From Trema orientale (Eukaryota; Streptophyta; Magnoliopsida; Rosales; Cannabaceae), in contig JXTC01000012.1 of the NCBI GenBank assembly GCA_002914845.1, positions 471,641-535,640 of the forward strand: 64,000 nucleotides of DNA, given 5' to 3'. A program made the translations under genes and the position numbers. Below are positions 55,960 to 64,000 of the stretch, one piece after another. The notes below the pieces were generated by a model. The model did not search any database, was not told where the DNA came from, and saw only the letters and a program-made list of their open reading frames with translations. Every line of letters starts with the position of its first letter. Within the stretch, counting starts at the first letter, position 1.

Positions 55960-57780
55960 CAAAACAATAACGGTCTTATCTCTTAAAGAGTATTTATGAG
56001 ATATGGCCGATTTTTTCAGATTATTTTGAAAAATCGCTGGTTTTTACTCCTTTTTGAAAAATGGCCAAGTTTATAATTTATTTTGTTAAATAGCTACTTT
56101 TTTAGTTGATCTACTTTTAATAACGTATGTCAATTTTTTATGAAATAAATCAATTTCTGAAAAAGTAAATCAATTGTTTATAAAATAATTCAATATTTAA
56201 AAATATAAATCAGCTTTCACAAAAATAGATCAATATATTTGATATACTAAATATAAAAAACGACCATTTTCAAATAATTTTAAAAAAATCTGCCGTTTCT
56301 TAACAATGTTTGAAAAACTGATATTTTGCAAAAAGTGATCCAAAATTCGACCATTTTGCTAAAAAGCCCTCTCTTAAAAGGCATGGACTGGGTTAACTTT
56401 TGTGAAAATTATGACTTATACGACAATTTTAGAAAAAAAAATTAAAAAACACGGTGGCCTTTATTTTTTCGTAGATTCGGTATGATTTTTATTAGAAAAA
56501 TGCCATTTTAAAAAATGACATATTTAAAATTATAACTAGGAACCAGTAACTAGTTTCTAACTAGTAACTAAAAGTATTTATAACTGATAACTGGTAACCA
56601 GTACCAGTTTTCAGAAAATGGTAATTAATAACTATTTTAAAAATAGTATTTTTCTAAATTTGTTTTAAAAAATGATATTTTTCTAATAAAAATCGTAAAG
56701 AAATTGAAAAAAACAAAACATAAAAAAACCAACCTCCGTATTTAATTCACTAAAATACATTGGGTCCTTTATAATGTATTTCCCTATTCCATATTTTGAT
56801 GTGTATTTTTTTTTTGTTTCAATAATTTACATAATTTAATTTAATAACTAGTGACTATGAAAATAATTCAATGTGATTGGTAACTCAATGTGTTAACCGA
56901 TTATAACCAAATTAGTAATTGGTAACTATAGAAACTAGTAACTAAATTAGTGTAACTCGTAACTAGTAACTAGAAACACTAGTAAACAAGTTGACTAGAG
57001 AAATTAGTATAACTGGTAATCAGTAACTAAAGAAACTAGTAACCAGGTAACCTGTAATCAGTAACTAAAGAAACTACTAGTAAGTTACTAGTCTCACTAA
57101 TTTGCAACCAAAGGAACCAATAACTAGAAAAATTAATAACTAAATTAGTATTGGTGACCAGAAACTAAAAAAATCCGAAACCAAATTGGTTATCGGTAAA
57201 TAGATTGGTTACTGGTTATCAGTAACTAGAAACACTTGTAACCAGTTAAAAATATGAGTACTTGGCAACCGTGCGAACTAATAACTAGTCAAATTGATTA
57301 TTGGCTGGTTACTAGTAACTAATCTAGTAACTCATAACTGACAACCATTCTTGTAATTAGTTACCAATAACTAATTCCAAATTAGTTAATGAAAGTGACT
57401 GGTAACTTGCCATAAAAAAGAGAAGAAAAGATTGGTTACTGGTAACTTGCCATCTTTTTGAAAACTGGATACCAATTTAGTTATTTTTAACCATAGTAAC
57501 TAGATTGGCAACCATAATAGTTTGATTACATATAACAACAGTTAATAGTAACTGATCGATTACTAACCATAAAACTGATAACCTTGTACCATAGTTTCCA
57601 ATAACCAAATTCGTTAGTGACAAGTGGTAACAAACTGGTAAAAAGTAACTAGAATAACTAGTAATCAATATTTATTCTTGTGCTTTTTCGAAAAAAAAAA
57701 TGATAATAATGAAAGTAGTTACCAATTTTGTAACTAATAATCATTATAACTAGTAATTAAATTTGTTTACGACTAAGTGG
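55960..57780. repeat. Long degenerate GTAAC/GTTAC array
   Basis: From about 56530 to 57780 words such as AACTAGTAAC, GGTAACCAGT and GGTTACTGG recur dozens of times in both orientations, with no fixed period. The left flank holds repeated TTTTTGAAAAATGGCC-type phrases. It resembles 9240-10440 in word content and flanks and probably belongs to the same kind of element. No gene inside. Confidence 0.7.
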
Positions 57781-58330
57781 AGGGGAAAAAAAATAAGAGT
57801 ACTTCTTTATGTCGCTAAGAGATGGAAAAGGGGAAAAAAAAAGAGACGAGAAAAAAATAGTTTGCTTAATTACTCTTTTAAAAAAATCTGAAAAGAAATA
57901 TTAAAAAAAAGATGAAATAAAAAAAAGACAAATTAGAAAAATAATAAAAGAAGAGATAGAGGGGGAGATTTTGATTCAATTAGGACAAAAGATTAAAAGA
58001 AAAAAAAAAAGATCTAGAAAAACAATAAAAGGAAAAAAAAAAAGAGAAGAGAAAAAAAATAGTTTGCTTAATTACTCTTTTAAAAAAAATTTGAAGAGAA
58101 ATAATTAAAAAAAGATAAAATAAAAAAGAAAAATTAGAAAAAATAATAAAAGAAGAGAGAGAGGGGAGAGCATGATTAAATTAGGACAAAAGATTAAAAG
58201 GNATTAAAAGGGAAAAAAAAGATAAAATAAAAAAGAAAAATTAGAAAAAATAATAAAAGAAGAGAGAGAGGGGAGAGCATGATTAAATTAGGACAAAAGA
58301 TTAAAAGGGAAAAAAAAAGATCTAGAAAAA
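57781..58330 (+). repeat. Purine-rich tandem duplication with one ambiguous base
   Basis: Blocks at about 57850-57995, 58030-58195 and 58205-58310 repeat the same A/G-rich text (AGATAAAATAAAAAAG, AGAAGAGAGAGAGGGGAGAG, GGACAAAAGATTAAAAGG). An N stands at 58202, at the junction of two copies, a likely assembly weak point. Confidence 0.8.
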
Positions 58331-58990
58331 CAGTAAAAACGAAAAAATAATAATGTAGTACGTGTGTCTGTATTTGAACCCACGATAAAGTAGAAGAAAA
58401 CAATAACCCCAACCGCTATAACCACTAAATGTAATTCACTTCTTCACATACTTTTAATTACATAAACGCATTAATAAATGTAACTTTAACTATAGAACTA
58501 TTACCACATCTCTCACTGTATTTTTATAATTATTTGTGTCTTATACCATAAGAGGTATAAGAAAAAGTAGGTACCGTATACCTTTTTTGTATACCTAATG
58601 ACATTAATGGCATCGAGATGTTGATGTCCAAATAACTCTTTTTTTATTCTTTATTCTTGTTTTGATCTAACTACATGAGGTTAGTAACTCTATTTTATTT
58701 TTCGTCTCTTCCTATCTCTATCTCTTATCATTTTTTTTCTTTTTTTTTTTTATAGATAAATCAAGGGTTCATAACAATAATAATCTTAGAATTGAACAAT
58801 TATTACACCACTCATCCCAGTTGTCAAAAAATTTAAATTCTTAAACCCGACATAGTTCGGGATTTCAAAGTATATAAAAAATATAAATAAAAAAAAAAGG
58901 TTTGGGACCAATTTGTTCCTAACCTAAAAGGTAGAGGATCGTTTATCAAAAAATAAATAAGGTAGAGAATCAACAGTCCAAAATGCCACA
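58331..58990. other. Unannotated stretch
   Basis: No gene recognised. The right part is the 3-prime flank of gene B. Confidence 0.4.
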
Positions 58991-61404
58991 TTAAAATCTA
59001 GTAGAATCAATAATAGTTGCATTCAAGAACGATCGCCTCCTATTGTGAACAGACATCGTAAGTTGAAGAGCAATAGAATTACGCTCATCAATTTCAGTTC
59101 CCTGAAACATTTTAAAACATAGTTAAGACACCAAAAAAAAAAATCATACATTTGTAAAAACATATCACATGTAAATATTTTTGTTTTGGAATAACACCTA
59201 AGTTTTTAAAAAAATTACATTTTCACATATTTTTTCGGTACTATACGCAGACTGCATTAACTTTATAACATATATTCCAGACTCCTTAGCTTTGGAACAA
59301 AGGGGAACATGGTCGCCTTTAATTACTATAAAATCTTTGAAACTCCAACCAACGGGCATTGATAAAGATATCTCTTTCTTAAATATAAAATCCAATCCCT
59401 GCAACTAGAACAAAAAGTTAACATTGTCAAGAAACAAATAAGATACCAAATTATAGAAAAATCTATGTGAAGCAATATATATCAAGCACCCTGAGCAAAT
59501 TAATACAGACTTACCAGGTCATCAACTATTGCTAGACCAATGGCCAGAGTTGGTATTTGTAAAGAATCAAAAACATGAACCACGTTCTCTTTCAATTTTA
59601 CAATTGCAATAAACCAATAATTATCTTGGATAATTGGTAGATAAATCTGAAAATATCATATAGCCAAAAAACCACAGTTGTTATAACTTCTTTGAATTTT
59701 AAAAGGACAAGTACTAGATCAGGAATTATCACAATCATATCATTCTCACCTGATCGCATGCACACAGTGGTCCAACCCATGAATCCCATTTGGAACGCTC
59801 TGAATATTGACCCAAACGATCTTTATCAGGTCTCTGAAGTAAATAATATGTGCATTATTATGGGACTTCCTCTAAATTTTTTCTCACACATAATGATCTT
59901 TAACACTGCTTCATAAATCAGAGTCTAATACTAACCGAAATATTGGTCGGAATCCACCAGAATTTTGCATTGTTATGGGTCCTATCGCGCTCATGTATTG
60001 TCAACATATGAGCAAAGCAATTAACTATCTGGGTTATCATATAATGTATCAGGGAAAAAAATAAATAAATAAATAAATCACAACTTCAAAAACAAAGTAG
60101 ATATAATTAAATGTATATTAGCTTACCCGGCTATCCACTACTTCATTCGCTTTAAGACTCATTAAATGAAACCGACGAACAATAACTAAATCTGTTGCAA
60201 CCAATATCTCCCTGCATCAAGTTATTCAATTCATTTTATATGTAATACCTTATCATACAAAAAATAAAAGCATATGAAAAAAAATTACAAACATATATAT
60301 TCTAATATGAGGTAAAACGATTTTGACCCAAAAAAAAAAAACAGAGGTAAAAAGATACCTATGATCATTGTTACCATCAAACAGGTACTCAATTAACTTT
60401 ATAAATGGGGCCTTCTTACTAGATGACAAAAAGTTGCTGTCCAATGAAAAAAAGAGGAACCCTTCATGACTTGACTTTTTAGTGATAATATTATAGGGTG
60501 GTTCACACCATCCATTCAATACCACGGTCGATTCCTCGCATTTTACCGTGTCCCAAACATATAAGGAATCACGATAGGTTATTTCCTGAAAGTAGAAGTA
60601 TAATATTCGAACAATATCAGTTCCAAATATAACACTATTATATCTTATAGGTATAAGGGAGAACATTGTCAATACTTAAAAGAAAAAAGGAAAATAAAAA
60701 CTTACATCGCGAGTTATTAGATCCTGCTCCTCTGCTAAAATATCATTCAGTTCTTCTACTACAATAGGACTTTTTACATTCAAGAAATTATAATCTAATT
60801 TGAGCATATCACCAATCGCATCTAACACCTTCTCTACTCTCTTCTCCTTGGAAGAAACTGATTGAGAGCTACCACTATCTATGTTGCATTGCGAGTCATC
60901 ATCAGATTTAGCAGAAAAACTATCATTAGTTGCTTTATTGAACTGATTCGAAACAATCTCTTTTCCTATATCGACATGACTATCAATTCCTTCAACCCCC
61001 GCCACTTTCTCGTCTTTCGAAGAAACAGTCTCAAAGCTATCGTCATTGACCATGAATCTTCTCCCATCATCATAATATCTGCTCGGAGTGTCACAAGTTT
61101 TCCGATTAGGATCCTCTCCAATATTCTTCAGCTTATCAACACTATCACCAATTCGCTGCTTATTACTCATTTTAGCACAATTTTCAAGCTCATTCTCTCT
61201 ACAATGATCCCCACGAAACCTCGATGCTAGTAATTCTCTAATAAGACCATTGGTAAATACTTCATCAGCTACTCTACAAGACTCCAATTCCCGAATACTA
61301 CTTAACGAATTAATAATTGAACCAACTTCTTCCTTGATTGTCAACACATCCTTCTCAGCTTTACCTACACAATCCATCCATTCATATGCACCAAAATCAT
61401 CCAT
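58991..61404 (-). CDS. Ulp1-like protein lacking catalytic residues, gene B
   Basis: Eight exons on the minus strand with GT-AG borders: 61404-60706, 60585-60359, 60211-60127, 60028-59936, 59833-59750, 59646-59515, 59404-59219, 59101-58991; 538 aa, no internal stop. Three exons have the same length as their counterparts in gene A (93, 132 and 186 nt), so the genes are paralogues. The N-terminal 230 residues are acidic and low in similarity to gene A. In the Ulp1-like part the Asp is kept (Asp423, HVFDSLQ), but His is Tyr406 (DNYWF), the Gln site is not conserved and Cys is Ser482 (ESGIYV). The fold may persist without protease activity, for example as a binding partner, or the gene may be decaying without yet losing its frame. 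Exon ends are by eye, within a few bases for exon 1. Confidence 0.75.
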
Positions 61405-62303
61405 TACTGCTTTTACCTAAAACTGATATGGGGCTGCATATTATTAATATACCTGAAGTGAACGATTTTGATCTAAATAATGGGCAATATATTCCCAAGA
61501 AGATAACATGAAACACGTTTTTTTTTTTCAAAAAAAAAAAAACAAAATGAAAAGAATTGACAACACAATAACTACACAGCAGAATCTAAAACCCCTGGTA
61601 TGTCAAAATTCATACGAACAAATCTTCTTCTTTTTTTTTTTTCTGGATTTTGGCTTTTTGGCTAGTTTAGTTATACGCGAATAAATTGCCAATAAATTGC
61701 ACCTAACAATCAACATGGCTAGCTAAAATTAACAAGAAAAAAGCTTTCAGAAAACAAATTACGAAGAAAAAAAATTTTAAAAAATAAAAGAAAAAAGAAA
61801 ACCTAACAGCACAACCCATGTTATTGATCTAATGAAACTAAACCGTATAGAATGAACCTCACATAGCACACCTCAGATGAAGAGAAGAAGAAATTGAAAA
61901 GACAAAATAAATAAAGAAAAAAAGAAAGGAAAACTGCTAACCTTCAATTAAAAGGGGACGAGTAATTGGAGGTAGAAAGAAGGTAATAGAACACAACGAC
62001 AGTCAGAGCGAGGGAGAGCGACAAGCATGCTTCTCGTGGGAAAGATTGATGGGCGGCATCACAGACCCTTCCCGCCGTAGGCTGTAGGCTATAAGCACAG
62101 ATGCTTGCCGTTGTGTGAATTTGATTTCGATGGGTTGTCTTCATTTTATTAAATTTGACCCCAATCCCAGACCTAACGGCAGAGCTAACGTAACGTTTTC
62201 ATCTTTCTCTTTGCCGTCAATGAATAGAGTCAAAAGTTTTATATCCTACAAACAACTCTACAATAACCCTATATTATAACCAATCAATTACTTTAAATTC
62301 AGT
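61405..62303 (-). promoter_or_regulatory. Leader exon and 5-prime UTR intron of gene B
   Basis: A donor TTGAAG|GTTAGC at about 61941 on the minus strand suggests a leader exon at about 61942-62130 followed by a ~500 bp intron before the ATG. The leader is more GC-rich than its surroundings. A short open frame at 61944-62144 falls in this leader and is not thought to be a gene. Confidence 0.45.
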
Positions 62304-62360
62304 AAAATACCCCTCTTATCTGTAGGAGCAAAATAAGCCCTCCTACAATAGAACTGGCTT

Positions 62361-62532
62361 GGGCGCGTCTACAGTAGGGACGCCCCTACGTAGGGCCCTG
62401 TCTATTCACCGTTGGATGGGAATCTGTATATAAATAGATTCTCCACAGATTCCCGTTATTCCCCACAGATTCCCATCCAACGATAATTAAGGCATGACCC
62501 TACGTAGGGACGCCCTTACCGTAGTCATCCCC
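62361..62532. mobile_element. MULE-type MITE, copy 3
   Basis: 172 bp, nearly identical to copy 2 (GGGCGCGTCTACAGTAGGG ... CGTAGTCATCCCC). Unlike copies 1 and 2 the flanks (AACTGGCTT and AATAAAAAT) do not match, so one flank was probably changed after insertion. It abuts the right end of the candidate MULE-like element. Confidence 0.85.
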
Positions 62533-63379
62533 AATAAAAATTATATAAGTTTTATTCAAAATTTTTTTTTAAGTTTTACTTACTAATTAAATATTTTTAT
62601 TTAATAGATCCTCTTATTCTTACTCATTTGTATCTTCTATCCACTATTATTTGTTATTTTCTTAGTTATATTTATTTGGTTACAAGGTTGGAATTAGGTA
62701 ATTTTGTCTTTTTGCATGTCAATTTTGACACAGTAAGATAAAATAGTGAAATTTAGAGTAATTTGTCAATCTAAAGGGATATTTTTGTCATTTATAAAAA
62801 TTCAGATGATATATAAAGCATTTCATCAAAACTCAAGAATAATTTGTTATTATCCCATTTGAATTGTGTTGGTATTTTTTTTTTTTTTTTTTGTTTAATG
62901 AATCAGGCCATTTAGTTAGCACTCCACTTCAACACAGTAAATTACCAAGGGGATTTTTTTTTTATTTATAAAAATTGAGAGAATATATTGAAAATTTTAT
63001 CAAAACTAAGAAATAATTTTGTTATTATCCCAATTTGAATTGTGTTGGTATCTTATCTTTTTCTTTTTTTTTTTAATTTTTATGTGACCCATGTCATTTA
63101 GTTACTATTTTAACACACTGTAAATTGCGTACGTCTTGTTTCGGTCATTTTAAAGTTGATAATATATCAAACTCGCACAAGTTACAAATGTGAAAGAAAG
63201 GCTTCTTCTTTTCTTTTCTTTTTTTCATTTTTCTTTGGAAAAAAAATGTGAAAGAAAAAAAGTAGTATTAAGAGTTGTCGTTTTGAATATTTACATGTCC
63301 AAAATATTCAAGAGACAAATCCTAACAACTTGAGTGGCTCAAAACCCCATCCAGGGACTAAAGAAGGTCAATAATATAC
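62533..63379. other. Unannotated stretch with an internal duplication
   Basis: No gene recognised. Two blocks (about 62800-62950 and 62965-63125) share AATAATTTGTTATTATCCCA-like text and TTGAATTGTGTTGGTATC, a degenerate tandem duplication. Confidence 0.5.
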
Positions 63380-64000
63380 TGTTGGAACATTTGAATGCTT
63401 TGAAAGAACCCATCAAATGAATGTTAGCATGAATATATGGGATTACAAAACCAAACATAAACCCTAAAACATTCATGTAAAACTGATAGGAAGGGATTCA
63501 TTGAGTATACCTGAGTCCATGATCAATACCGTAGTCTGGACGATGAACCGAAGGCGGAAGCAATAGTAATTGACTGTAATCGCTAAAGGGTTTGATCTTC
63601 TGTAGCCTAAAGCCTAATGCCACTCAGATAGAATTCTCTGTAACTGATGGTGGATTACAGAGAATTAAGCGTACGTATTCTTTGGCTACAGGGACCATAA
63701 CCCAAATAGGTTCTTTATATAGTTCCTGTTGAGTATTCATCAAACCCAACTAGGTGACTAACAGGGTATCCACATTGGTATCCATACCCAGTTGGATATC
63801 CTGACCCAGCCTTAATTAAATCACTTATTGGGTCTGCTTAAGAATAATATGGCCCAATATAATTGCTAAAATATGTGGCCCAACATAGGAAATAAAATTC
63901 CTAACAATCTCCCACTTGGGTCACATATGAACCAAATACAATTGTATTGCAAAACTGAAGTATGGCCATTAATACACCATATTATTCCTGAATATCCCCG
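63380..64000 (-). mobile_element. 3-prime LTR of a minus-oriented LTR element, window cut
   Basis: 63380-63906 starts TGTTGGAACA and ends TTCCTAACA; immediately right of it ATCTCCCACTTGGGTC is, on the minus strand, a polypurine tract (AAGTGGGAGAT) directly before an LTR start TGTTAGG. So this is the 3-prime LTR (527 bp) and the first ~94 bases of the internal part; the rest lies beyond the window. Family probably copia. No statement on integrity is possible. Confidence 0.75.

Larger units (their letters stand above)
46661..62356. mobile_element. Candidate MULE-like element with FAR1 transposase and two Ulp1 genes
   Basis: Seen: 46666-46714 and 62304-62353 are similar in inverted orientation (TTCTATTGTA, then GGGGGCT-ATTT, TCCTACAG-TAAGAGG-GTAT; roughly 37 of 48 bases agree). 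Between them lie a left Ulp1-like gene (+), a FAR1/MULE-type transposase gene (-) and a right Ulp1-like gene (-), the outer two transcribed inward from the repeats, as in MuDR where terminal repeats drive convergent genes. Known: plant MULEs such as Kaonashi-type elements carry Ulp1-like genes. Inferred: one composite element of about 15.7 kb. Against: no clear 9-bp target duplication, and the right end abuts MITE copy 3. It could instead be a cluster of unrelated genes. Confidence 0.5.

Noticed and set aside
60253-60672. Single-exon protein of 139 codons
   Set aside because: It is exon 2 of gene B read through both introns.
46650-62370. A 9-bp target duplication around the candidate MULE
   Set aside because: Left AAAATATTT and right TTGGGCGCG do not match; the partial match of TTTGGGGGC with CTTGGGCGC is explained by the start of MITE copy 3.

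Overview
This is eukaryotic, AT-rich nuclear DNA from a flowering plant, almost certainly a eudicot. The evidence is small GT-AG introns, plant-specific families (serine carboxypeptidase-like, germin-like, FAR1/FHY3, an IPK2 with an uninterrupted coding region) and typical plant transposons (Tat-type Ty3/gypsy, copia-like LTRs, CACTA, hAT and MULE MITEs, a tRNA-derived SINE). I cannot name the species from sequence alone.

Region by region. 1-11 kb is repeat-rich and gene-poor: LTR pieces, CACTA-like non-autonomous elements, a GC-rich repeat and a minisatellite of palindromic units. 11-21.4 kb holds a broken serine carboxypeptidase-like (SCPL) pseudogene on the minus strand, split by an old 8.4 kb Tat-type LTR element that itself received two copies of another LTR family. 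Its intact paralogue lies head-to-head at 22.7-27.5 kb (+, ten exons, 486 aa, SCPL45-like). 27.7-36.7 kb is a 9.0 kb CACTA element whose middle 4.3 kb is inverted, which cuts both of its genes. At 38.3-39.0 kb is a germin-like gene (-), and at 43.2-45.4 kb an inositol polyphosphate multikinase gene (-). MITEs with clear target-site duplications lie around them.

46.7-62.35 kb is the most unusual part. An Ulp1-like (C48) cysteine protease gene of ten coding exons (617 aa, catalytic residues present) runs inward from the left. A related eight-exon gene (538 aa, open frame) runs inward from the right and lacks the catalytic His and Cys. Between them lies an uninterrupted 886-aa FAR1/MULE-type transposase-like gene with DDE, SWIM and zinc-knuckle motifs. 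The two ends carry similar ~48 bp inverted sequences, and the transposase gene and the left protease gene share a ~200 bp 5-prime segment in the same orientation relative to transcription. I infer, without proof, a large MULE-like element carrying an active/inactive Ulp1-like pair; I found no convincing target-site duplication.

A third Ulp1-like domain sits in the CACTA element, so three independent loci of this family occur within 35 kb. The window ends in the 3-prime LTR of a minus-oriented LTR element that continues past the right edge.
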